From UBA6168 sp041741095 (lineage in GTDB: Bacteria > Bacteroidota > Bacteroidia > Chitinophagales > Saprospiraceae): 64,000 nucleotides of DNA. This document shows positions 1-7,975 of this stretch, one piece after another. Every line of letters starts with the position of its first letter. Positions within the stretch are counted from its first letter, which is position 1. The notes under the pieces are model-generated. The model saw only the letters and a program-made list of their open reading frames with translations. It did not search any database and was not told the DNA's origin. The DNA is taken from the NCBI GenBank assembly GCA_041741095.1, contig JBGSKQ010000072.1:99584-163583 (forward strand). The letters are read 5' to 3'. Position numbers and translations under genes: made by a program.

Positions 1-1952
1 CCTGGCACATCGTCCCAGGTAAAAGTGATGGAGCCAACTGAAACGTCACTGCAAACGACGTTGGGTGCTGGCAGTACATTAGTTACCTCAATAAAAATTG
101 AATCGTAAACTTCACAACCATAAGTATCCCAGGCCCTTAGGTTGTATTGGATGGACTGCTGTGGTGAGGCCATGGGGTCTGGGCAATCGGAACAACTTAG
201 GCCGTCGCTGGGAGTCCATTCATAATAAATTTGGTAGAGTGGCTCAAAGGTGATGGTCCAATCGAGCAAGGTGCCATCAAAGCCATTTTTTTCATCAATA
301 ATCAACAATTGCCAAGTGCCATTGGTCGGGTAGTCGCCATCCCATAGGTCGCTCCAAACGCCTTCTGGCAGAAAAGTTCCGTTAGAAAAACCTGGCTCAA
401 TTCCAGCGGTGCAGGTGGGCCAGGGAAATACATAATTGATGGACGTAGTGCCTGTTGGTGTAAAACAAACGTTGTTATAGTTGTCGCAATTAGAGCCGTT
501 GTTGGAAGACAGCTCAATGAACTGGCCGCCTGGTGAAAGCAAATAAACGACAAGGTCGTCCACCCATTTGTGCTCAATGTTTACACAGACAGACTGAATG
601 ACGCCGGGCCCCAGCGTGACGGGTTGAACGCCCGCTACCAAAATGGACGAATACAAAGGAGCTGTTTCATCAAAAATCATGTCCTGATCATTGGTGAACG
701 AGGGCGGCACGGGCAGGGGAATGGGCAAGGTGCCGTTCAATAAAATGGAATCGCCCTCGCACATAGAAGTGTCTGGCCCAAGGTTGGGTGGCACAATTTC
801 ATTGTCCCGAATAAAAATCCAAAAAGTGTCCCTGTTGCATACATCCCGTTGAATATCAATGCCTATGCTCTCCAAATTTTCATCAATATTGTCCACGATG
901 CCCACAATATCAAGGGTAATAACACTGTCTCCCTCCGGTATGAAAAGGCCGCTTGGAATTTCAACATAGTCTGTTCCATTGATGGCTGTACCGATAAGAT
1001 TGTAATCCAAAGGAAAATCAGCCTCAACGGGGCCAGGCATGGAAAAAGTAACCGACCCGCTCGAACAGCCTTCCGTTATCGTGCCGTCTAAGCTAACTGT
1101 GGCCGTTTCGACTTGCAGTGAACCCGTACCAAAACTTTTCGCTTCCAGAAATACACCAGAGTCGAAAGCGCCATCTCCAACGTCAGCGATCATTAGTTTG
1201 ATGGTATAAGTTTCACAGGGAATGACCACCACTTCCGCCACAAATACATCGAGGTATCCATCATAAACGGGTTGGTTGTTGGTGTTTTCGTTGAAATTGT
1301 AATACTGCAAATTGACCGGTGTGCAGGAAGGGTTATTGGGGTTTTGAGGGTGTACGCTATTGATGGCAACGGGGTCGTTGGTGCCCGGCACCAGGGCGAT
1401 ATTGACGCCGTTGTTTTGATAGGGGCCGTTAATGCCTGGGCCACTGATGAAGAAACCAAACACATCGTTGAATACAGAGCACCCGTATTCCGGATATTCT
1501 TCCGATGCGAAAACATATTTGAACCTAAGTGTATCGGCGGTAGGAATAAATGTGATGGTGAATTTGGCGGCATCATTGATATTCAGCGATGAAATAGCAG
1601 TGAGATCGGGGTCGCTGACGTTGCTTGAGTTGTCATTATTGGCAAAATTGCTGCCTACGCAGTTGGCACCGAAAGGGTCGTTGCAATTGGGAGAAGATGC
1701 TCGTCCGCTGGTCATCACGATGCCACGCCCTATGCCCACTTCTGTTTCACCGTCTTTAAAATAGCCGACGGCGGCCGCATCACCCTGGAAATCAACGTTG
1801 AGTACCTCTACGCCATCGCCCAAAAATATGTTGGATATCAAGTTTTCAGGGGTAATGGGAGGGGTGGAAGCGTCCGTGATTTCCATGTCTTGGGCATACA
1901 TGGAATTTACATAAAACAACAGGACGGCGATTAACGACAGGGAACGGCTCAT
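1..1952 (-). CDS. Secreted choice-of-anchor L / P-domain protein, N-terminal part (runs off the window)
   Basis: The 3' end lies beyond base 1, so about 650 N-terminal residues are visible. ATG at 1952 starts a signal peptide (residues 1-20, cleavage before Gln21). Residues about 34-275 look like a choice-of-anchor L domain, with the hallmark FASEEYPEYG at 148-157 followed by FGFFISGPG. Next come a Calx-beta-like segment (about 280-370), a proprotein-convertase P-domain-like jelly roll (about 400-560), a PKD-like segment with an LSCSDCPDP motif, and the start of a fibronectin-III-like domain. Such proteins are exported cell-surface or adhesion proteins in Bacteroidota and usually end in a T9SS sorting domain; that end is not visible here. 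The partner or ligand is unknown. It is divergent from sppA. Three 9-bp repeats lie just upstream of its start. Confidence 0.85.
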   Translation of the reverse strand, partial: MSRSLSLIAVLLFYVNSMYAQDMEITDASTPPITPENLISNIFLGDGVEVLNVDFQGDAAAVGYFKDGETEVGIGRGIVMTSGRASSPNCNDPFGANCVGSNFANNDNSSNVSDPDLTAISSLNINDAAKFTITFIPTADTLRFKYVFASEEYPEYGCSVFNDVFGFFISGPGINGPYQNNGVNIALVPGTNDPVAINSVHPQNPNNPSCTPVNLQYYNFNENTNNQPVYDGYLDVFVAEVVVIPCETYTIKLMIADVGDGAFDSGVFLEAKSFGTGSLQVETATVSLDGTITEGCSSGSVTFSMPGPVEADFPLDYNLIGTAINGTDYVEIPSGLFIPEGDSVITLDIVGIVDNIDENLESIGIDIQRDVCNRDTFWIFIRDNEIVPPNLGPDTSMCEGDSILLNGTLPIPLPVPPSFTNDQDMIFDETAPLYSSILVAGVQPVTLGPGVIQSVCVNIEHKWVDDLVVYLLSPGGQFIELSSNNGSNCDNYNNVCFTPTGTTSINYVFPWPTCTAGIEPGFSNGTFLPEGVWSDLWDGDYPTNGTWQLLIIDEKNGFDGTLLDWTITFEPLYQIYYEWTPSDGLSCSDCPDPMASPQQSIQYNLRAWDTYGCEVYDSIFIEVTNVLPAPNVVCSDVSVGSITFTWDDVP

Positions 1953-2281
1953 CAAAGGAAAGTTTACCATCAATCAGGTGATTTGAATTAGTTTGTTCAG
2001 TTTGTACAGTTTGTACATTGTTCAGGGAATTCCTTATTGGGCATGTGGCGAAAGAAAAGTTAAAAGTAAGGCAGACAGCCAAAATTTATTAAAAATGTGA
2101 CGGGCATTTTATAGAACTGCCAAATAAGTTACAGTTCACAGGACATTTGCCAAATGGACTGCCGTCAACAGAAAACCGTATTTTATCTAAAAAAAGAAGC
2201 CTTACGTCCTCGGCAAGTTAACTTCGGCACTGTTCGCAGGTTGTATTTTTCATATTTTGAAATACTCTAACAAGAATATAC
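1953..2281. other. Divergent intergenic region between the anchor-L gene and sppA
   Basis: This 329-bp AT-rich stretch must carry the promoters of two divergent genes. It holds three tandem 9-bp repeats at 1991-2017 (listed separately). A weak TATTTTG-like -7 candidate lies a few tens of bases upstream of sppA, without a convincing -33 element. No supportable ORF or RNA gene is visible. Confidence 0.5.
1991..2017. repeat. Three tandem 9-bp repeats (GTTTGTWCA)
   Basis: Units GTTTGTTCA (1991-1999), GTTTGTACA (2000-2008) and GTTTGTACA (2009-2017) run head to tail, 39-65 bp upstream of the minus-strand ATG at 1952. A related TTGTTCAG follows. The 9-bp period is close to one helical turn and could suit an operator or be simple slippage; function is unknown. 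Confidence 0.7.
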
Positions 2282-4063
2282 ATGAATCAATTTTTTAAAA
2301 ATGTTTTAGCCTCCTGTGTAGGAGTGGGTTTGGCCATCATTGGCATCATGGCCCTGTTTTTTTTCATAGGCATCGGCTTGGCCAGCAGTGCTTCTGAAAA
2401 AAAAGTCAGCGTTGACGACAACAGCGTGCTGAAAATTACTTTCAGCCAAACCATCCCAGAGCAAACCAACAACCTTGAAACGAACCCTTTTGACCTCAAA
2501 AACCAACACATTTTGGGCTTGAGCGACATTGAAGATGCCATTGAACATGCAGCCTCTGATGACAAGATCAAAGGCATTTATCTCAATCTGGATGAGGGCA
2601 TTCATTCTGGGATTGCCAAGGCCACTTCCCTCCGCAATGCCTTGTTGAAATTCAAGGAAAGCGGAAAGTTTATCATCGCCTATTCTAAATACTATACCCA
2701 GGGCGCTTATTATGTTTCCTCGGTAGCCGACAAGGTATATGTCAACCCCCTCGGTGGCATAGATTTTCACGGTTTTTCAGCGATGATCCCATTTTTCAAA
2801 GATATGCTTGACAAAATTGGGGTCAAAATGCAGGTGTTTTATGCAGGTGATTTTAAGAGCGCAACCGAGCCGTACCGCCTCAATGAAATGAGCGACCAAA
2901 ACCGCTTGCAGCTTAGGCAATATTTGGAACCGGTTTTCAATAATTACCTAACTGAAATTGGCAAATCAAGGAACAAGTCGGTGGCTGAATTGCGCACCAT
3001 GGCCGATGGCCTGAAAATCCAAAGTGCTACCGATGCTGTAAATTATGGCTTGGCCGATACCGAGGGCTATGTGGACGATGTGATTGCAGATTTAAAGGCA
3101 AAGCTGGAACTGGACGAAGACAAGGATGTCAATCTGGTCTCCTTGGAAGATTACGCCAAAAGCTACACCGAGAAGAAAGACTATTCTGCCAAAAACAAGA
3201 TAGCAGTGGTCTATGCGGAAGGCTCCATTTTGACCGAAAATGGTGAAAAAGGGAACATCGTTGACGATGATTATGTAAAAATCATCCGCAAAATCAGGGA
3301 AGACGAAAAATTCAAGGCCATCGTGTTGCGGGTCAACTCACCGGGCGGTAGCGCATTGGCTTCCGATAACATCTGGCGGGAGCTTACCCTGGCGCAAAAG
3401 GTAGGTCAAAAAGTGGTCGTTTCTATGGGCGATTATGCGGCATCGGGCGGCTATTACATTGCTTGTATGGCCGATAAAATCTATGCTGAACCCAATACTT
3501 TGACAGGTTCCATCGGTGTATTCCAAATGTTGCCCAATGCCAGCGAGTTGTTTGACAACAAACTCGGCATTCATTGGGACAGCGTAAAAACTACGGCCAG
3601 TTCCACGGGGTTGAACCCATTTTTTGATTTGTCGGAACAAGAAAAAGCGGCCTTGCAGTCGTCCACCAACCGCATATATGAGATCTTTTTGCAAAAAGTG
3701 GCGGATGGCCGCAATATGACCCGTGACCAAGTGCATCAGGTAGCGCAGGGCCGCATTTGGACTGGCACGAAAGCGAAGGAATTGAACCTTGTGGATGAAA
3801 TCGGCACCTTAGACGGGGCCATAGCGGCGGCGGCCAGCTTGGCTGGTGTAGAGGAGTACCGTATTTCTGAGTACCCCACCCAAAAAGAACCCTTGCAAGC
3901 CTTCATTGAAGAACTGACCGGAGAAGGCGACGACGATGCTTTTGAATCCAAAATCATGGCAAAACAGATGGGCGGCCTTTATCCGTACTACAAACAATTA
4001 AAGGAAATTATCGGCACTCAAGGTGTGCAGGCAAGGCTGCCGGTGTTGATTAATTTTAAGTAA
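2282..4063 (+). CDS. sppA: Signal peptide peptidase SppA, 67-kDa type
   Basis: A 593-residue, membrane-anchored serine protease that degrades cleaved signal peptides. One N-terminal membrane segment (about 10-33) is followed by two tandem SppA (S49) domains. The catalytic Lys is probably K192 in the first domain (AGDFKSATEPYR), and the nucleophilic Ser S388 in the second (YAASGGYYIA, preceded by VNSPGGSALAS). This is the Ser/Lys dyad split seen in the long E. coli-type enzyme, and the length fits. The ATG directly precedes the membrane helix. A strong hairpin terminator follows at 4095, so the gene is probably monocistronic. Confidence 0.95.
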   Translation: MNQFFKNVLASCVGVGLAIIGIMALFFFIGIGLASSASEKKVSVDDNSVLKITFSQTIPEQTNNLETNPFDLKNQHILGLSDIEDAIEHAASDDKIKGIYLNLDEGIHSGIAKATSLRNALLKFKESGKFIIAYSKYYTQGAYYVSSVADKVYVNPLGGIDFHGFSAMIPFFKDMLDKIGVKMQVFYAGDFKSATEPYRLNEMSDQNRLQLRQYLEPVFNNYLTEIGKSRNKSVAELRTMADGLKIQSATDAVNYGLADTEGYVDDVIADLKAKLELDEDKDVNLVSLEDYAKSYTEKKDYSAKNKIAVVYAEGSILTENGEKGNIVDDDYVKIIRKIREDEKFKAIVLRVNSPGGSALASDNIWRELTLAQKVGQKVVVSMGDYAASGGYYIACMADKIYAEPNTLTGSIGVFQMLPNASELFDNKLGIHWDSVKTTASSTGLNPFFDLSEQEKAALQSSTNRIYEIFLQKVADGRNMTRDQVHQVAQGRIWTGTKAKELNLVDEIGTLDGAIAAAASLAGVEEYRISEYPTQKEPLQAFIEELTGEGDDDAFESKIMAKQMGGLYPYYKQLKEIIGTQGVQARLPVLINFK

Positions 4064-4094
4064 AATATCTGTGTATTTTGTTTTAAAGTTTTGA

Positions 4095-4135
4095 GGCGAA
4101 AATAGCTGGACAGCAGTTTTCGCCCTGTTTTTTTT
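4095..4135 (+). terminator. Rho-independent terminator after sppA
   Basis: Stem GGCGAAAA (4095-4102) pairs with TTTTCGCC (4117-4124); an inner GCTG/CAGC extends it. An eight-T run (4128-4135) follows. It starts 31 bp after the sppA stop. Confidence 0.85.
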
Positions 4136-4309
4136 GTACAGGCTTCGATTATGCGCAAGGCGATTTACTGACTCGGCTTATTTTTTCCTTTCTTTTCAAT
4201 AAGCCTGATTTGTTTTACTGATTGATGCAAAAAATCCCCAATTTTGCGCCGCCTACCGGATAAGACCATCGCCAAATTTTCTACATTCATCTGTAAATCA
4301 GCCAATTAA

Positions 4310-5557
4310 ATGCAAAAATCTGTTGCTATCCTATGTGCAGGCGGTCCTGCCCCCGGCATCAATACGGTTATTAGTACCATTGCCAAAGTCTTTCTGAAAG
4401 ATGGTTACCGGGTCATCGGCATCCACGACGGCTACAAGAACCTGTTCAACGGCAAGGCCGAAACCGTGGACATCAACTTTCACTATGCGGACAGGATTTT
4501 CCCAAGGGGCGGCTCAACCCTGCGCATGAGCCGCTATAAACCAAAGGACGCCGAGTTCTCTGCCGACTTTTTTACCCAAAACGATGTGGTGCTACTGGTT
4601 ACCATTGGTGGCGACGACACAGCCTCCTCCAGCAATCGCCTGACGAAATGGTTGGCCGAACAAAGCATCAACATCCAAAACATCCATGTCCCGAAAACAA
4701 TTGACAACGACCTGCCCCTGCCCGATATGATGCCCACTTTTGGCTTCAACTCGGCCAAAGACGAAGGTGTGCGCATCGGCAATACCATCTACGAGGATTC
4801 CAGGACGAGCAATACGTGGTTTGTCATCGCTTCCATGGGCCGATCGGCTGGCCACCTGGCATTTGAGATTGGTGCAAGTTGCCATTATCCGGTCATCATC
4901 ATCCCCGAAATGTTTGACAAGGTGAAGGTGACATTTGAAAAAATTGTCAACCTCATCATTTCTTCCATGGTGAAAAGGAAAATCAACAAAATCGAGCACG
5001 GTGTGGCCATCGTGAGCGAAGGTGTTTTCCATATTTTGGACGCCGAGGAAATCAAAAATTCCGACATCTCCTTTACCTACGATGCACATGGCCACCCAGA
5101 GTTGGGCAATGTGTCTAAAGCGCACATTATCAACGTGTTGGTGCAGCGAAAATTAAAAGAACTGGGCATTGACATCAAAAGCCGACCTGTTGAGATGGGC
5201 TACGAATTGCGCTGTTGCCGTCCCGTGGCATTTGACTTGACCCTTTGCACCGTCTTGGGTATGGGCGTGAAAAGATTATTTGAGCAAGGTTATAAAGGTT
5301 GCATCGTCACGACGACCCGCAAGGCCGAAATCAAGCCCATTTTTATGAGTGACATTGAAGACGAAACAGGGAAAATACCGCCACGGCTTGTTGACATCAA
5401 TACGGAATTCGCCCGATTGGTGTTGAGCGACCTGCACGTTTTGAACGAAAGCGACCACGACAAGGCAAGGGCTTATCTTGAAAACCCAGAAGACTTTGAC
5501 TTTTATAAAATTTTGGATTGGAAGTACGAGCCTTCCGCCATGTTGAGGCCAGCTTAG
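4310..5557 (+). CDS. 6-phosphofructokinase, pyrophosphate-dependent type
   Basis: A 415-residue cytosolic glycolytic enzyme that phosphorylates fructose 6-phosphate. Visible motifs are the N-terminal GGPAPGINT (11-19), GGDDT (100-104), PKTIDND (128-134) and MGRSAGHLA (176-184). In this family Asp in the second position of GGDD, together with Lys in PKTIDND, marks PPi users, whereas ATP enzymes carry GGDG and PGTIDND. I therefore infer PPi (reversible reaction) as phosphoryl donor. The ATG at 4310 gives the normal N-terminus at the first beta strand. No obvious operon partner; the next gene is convergent. Confidence 0.92.
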   Translation: MQKSVAILCAGGPAPGINTVISTIAKVFLKDGYRVIGIHDGYKNLFNGKAETVDINFHYADRIFPRGGSTLRMSRYKPKDAEFSADFFTQNDVVLLVTIGGDDTASSSNRLTKWLAEQSINIQNIHVPKTIDNDLPLPDMMPTFGFNSAKDEGVRIGNTIYEDSRTSNTWFVIASMGRSAGHLAFEIGASCHYPVIIIPEMFDKVKVTFEKIVNLIISSMVKRKINKIEHGVAIVSEGVFHILDAEEIKNSDISFTYDAHGHPELGNVSKAHIINVLVQRKLKELGIDIKSRPVEMGYELRCCRPVAFDLTLCTVLGMGVKRLFEQGYKGCIVTTTRKAEIKPIFMSDIEDETGKIPPRLVDINTEFARLVLSDLHVLNESDHDKARAYLENPEDFDFYKILDWKYEPSAMLRPA

Positions 5558-5566
5558 TGTATTGAG

Positions 5567-5608
5567 TCATTGGTCAGTGGTCATTGGTCATTGGCCATTT
5601 TGTCATTG
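5567..5608. repeat. TCATTGG heptamer repeats
   Basis: Between the phosphofructokinase and the GlgE-like gene, TCATTGG occurs at 5567, 5581, 5588 and 5602, with a TCAGTGG variant at 5574. Four units are directly tandem. It is a short low-complexity intergenic repeat with no coding content. Confidence 0.7.
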
Positions 5609-5677
5609 GCTAAAATATTGACAATCAATTGGTTGAATGATAATTTGCAAATTTTGACAGCAAATAACAGAAATAAA

Positions 5678-5713
5678 AAAGCGGGGCCCTGTTGTAAAAC
5701 ATGGGCCCGCTTT
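5678..5713. terminator. Intergenic terminator between two convergent genes
   Basis: AAAGCGGG (5678-5685) pairs with CCCGCTTT (5706-5713), and CCC/GGG extends the stem past one bulged G. On the minus strand the stem is followed by TTTTTTATTT, so it mainly serves the GlgE-like gene that ends at 5738. On the plus strand the T-tract is poorer. Confidence 0.75.
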
Positions 5714-5737
5714 CTCTTACCCGGGCACTCCTCGGGA

Positions 5738-7687
5738 TCAATCTGCCAAACTTACTTTTAGGATGTGCATCGGATATACAGAAGGTTTCAATTCTACAAA
5801 ATTCCATTCGCTAAACCAATGGTAGGTCTCGCCGGACAACAAATCGTCCACTTTTAAATTGAACCAGTGGCCTTTGATGCCCAGCATCTGCTTGGGCAAT
5901 TCTACATAACCTGATTGATTATGCTGTGCGTCGAGGTTGATGATGCACCACACGATATTCGATTTGTCGAGGGAAATTTTTACAAAACTGAGCAATTGAT
6001 CATTGTCGGTTTGTGCAAAGGTGATATTGAAAGTATTGTGGAAAGCATCGTTCTCCTTTCTAATTTTATTCACTTTGGCGATAAAATCCGTGATGCGATT
6101 CTTTGCGTTCCAGTCGTGGTGGCCAATCTCGTATTTTTCGGAATTCAAATAACGTTCCTTGCTATCAGGGTGGCGTTCGTTTTTCATCAGTTCAAACACT
6201 GGGCCGTACACTCCACAATTGGACGATAAGGTGCAGGCCATTGCATAGCGCAGCATAAACATGTTTTCATCGGCATTGGCCAGGTAGCTTGGCAAAATGT
6301 CGGGCGTATTGGTGAAGAAATTGGGGTGCATGTACTCCTTGGTTTCACTCTGTGTTATTTCCAGCAAGTACTCCTGAATTTCTTTTTTGGTTGTTTTCCA
6401 AAAAAACCTCGAAAGGGATTGGTTGAAACCCGACATGGCCAAACGTTCCTTCACCAATGGCCTCGTGATGGCGCCCGAAAGAAAAATAGCATGTGGGTAT
6501 CGTTTATGTACTTCGCCTATGAGCCAATTCCACAGGTCGAAGGGCTTGTAATGTGGAGTGCTCACATAAAAAATGAAGACCCCTTTTTCGGCCCAAAACA
6601 GCACAATACTCAATAGTTCGTTCCAAAGATTTTCCCAATCCCCGCATTCAAAATCAAACTCAACAATATCGGTGTAGTACAAGGGCGGGATTTCATCAAT
6701 GGCCAGGCTGCCATCCGGCATTCGCTTGAACCAATCAGGGTGATCTTTCACATAAGGGTGGTCGGCAGAGCAGCGCAGACCCAAGTCCAGCGCTACATCA
6801 ATTCCTTGTTTGGAAGCCGACTTCACAAATTTTTCAAAATCGGCCAAGCTGCCCAATTCAGGGTTGATGGATTTGTGCCCGCCGTCTTCGTTGCCAACCG
6901 ACCAGGGCGACCCGACGTCATCTGTATCTGCTACCAGAGAGTTATTCCTGCCCTTGCGGTTGGTTTTTCCAATGGGGAAAATGGGCGGGAGAAGCAATGT
7001 ATCGAAGCCCATGCCCGCTATGCGTGGGAGCAATTTTTCACAGTCTTTAAATGTGCCGTGCTTTCCGGGTATAGCGCTTGCGGAGCGTGGGAACATTTCA
7101 TACCAAGTACTGAAAAGTTCTTTGGGCGCACCCACACGAATTTTAAGGTTTTTATCAAATGTGGTAGGGTGGTTTTTGAGCTTGGTTTGGGCAATAGTGC
7201 TTTTAAAATCCTCGCTCAAGGCTAAATTGATGGCCGCATGGTAGTTGTTTTCATTTTCAAACAATTTTGCCCAATCCGTCAGTTTTTTTGCGGAAGCCTT
7301 GTCCGCCTGTTTTGCGGCGGCTTTAAGCCAAAAGGTTCCCAAAGCCAAATCTTTGGAAAGATGTTGCCCCTTGCTGTGTTTTTTGACGAAACGATCGTTC
7401 CAGGTGGCGAGGTTGTCCACCCAGGCTTCGATTTTATACTGGTAAAAACCCTCGGAAGTCACGTAAAATTCACCAGTCCAATCGTCCTCGCCGATTAGTT
7501 GCATCGGAGCTTCGCTCCATTTTTTGTCTTGTTCTTTTTTGTATAAAATGCTTGCCCGGATGATGTCTTCGGCATCGCAAAAAATCTTGGCGCTGACCTT
7601 TACATCTTCTCCAGGGATGCGCTTGATATAATAGCGGCCTTCTTCCAGGTTTGGTTTCACGTCTGTGATGATGGTGCGGTTTCTCAT
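5738..7687 (-). CDS. GlgE-like maltosyltransferase homologue with substituted catalytic residues
   Basis: A 649-residue member of the GlgE (GH13_3) family, whose normal job is alpha-1,4-glucan:maltose-1-phosphate maltosyltransfer. The N-terminal DUF3416-type beta domain, a central GH13 barrel and the C-terminal YGPVFEL...SEKYEI stretch are all present. Where active GlgE has the nucleophile Asp in a RVDNPHTKP-like strand, this protein reads YVSTPHYKP (Ser376). Where the acid/base Glu sits in LSEAFT, it reads LSGAIT (Gly405). The 29-residue spacing equals that of D394/E423 in Streptomyces GlgE. NTPDIL, with the third Asp (D463), is kept. The protein is probably catalytically dead or altered. 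ATG 7687 was chosen over a TTG at 7747 because the family N-terminus aligns there. Confidence 0.88.
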   Translation of the reverse strand: MRNRTIITDVKPNLEEGRYYIKRIPGEDVKVSAKIFCDAEDIIRASILYKKEQDKKWSEAPMQLIGEDDWTGEFYVTSEGFYQYKIEAWVDNLATWNDRFVKKHSKGQHLSKDLALGTFWLKAAAKQADKASAKKLTDWAKLFENENNYHAAINLALSEDFKSTIAQTKLKNHPTTFDKNLKIRVGAPKELFSTWYEMFPRSASAIPGKHGTFKDCEKLLPRIAGMGFDTLLLPPIFPIGKTNRKGRNNSLVADTDDVGSPWSVGNEDGGHKSINPELGSLADFEKFVKSASKQGIDVALDLGLRCSADHPYVKDHPDWFKRMPDGSLAIDEIPPLYYTDIVEFDFECGDWENLWNELLSIVLFWAEKGVFIFYVSTPHYKPFDLWNWLIGEVHKRYPHAIFLSGAITRPLVKERLAMSGFNQSLSRFFWKTTKKEIQEYLLEITQSETKEYMHPNFFTNTPDILPSYLANADENMFMLRYAMACTLSSNCGVYGPVFELMKNERHPDSKERYLNSEKYEIGHHDWNAKNRITDFIAKVNKIRKENDAFHNTFNITFAQTDNDQLLSFVKISLDKSNIVWCIINLDAQHNQSGYVELPKQMLGIKGHWFNLKVDDLLSGETYHWFSEWNFVELKPSVYPMHILKVSLAD

Positions 7688-7915
7688 CGGCAGGAATAGA
7701 TTCAAAAAGAGCAAAGCGCAGTTGTTAGGGTTTTTCGGCTCGTTCAACCTTCAACTTAGCCAGCTCTGTTTGTGAGTGATAATTTGTTTTATCGGTTATC
7801 GTCCAAAGGTAGAAGGAAGTTTTTTGTATGCCAATATTAAAAATCAAATTCTTGGAAGGCCTTTCACAACTTCTTTACAAACAAGCATTTATATCCAATG
7901 AGAGTAAATAAAAAA

Positions 7916-7941
7916 AGGCCAAGGTTATGATGCCTTGGCCT
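7916..7941 (-). terminator. Rho-independent terminator of the rpsO-pnp operon
   Basis: A perfect 9-bp stem, AGGCCAAGG (7916-7924) with CCTTGGCCT (7933-7941), encloses an 8-nt loop. On the minus strand it is followed by a T-rich tract. It lies 35 bp past the pnp stop codon. Confidence 0.88.
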
Positions 7942-7975
7942 ATTCTTTATAACTAAAGTTCAAAGTTCTTCAAAA

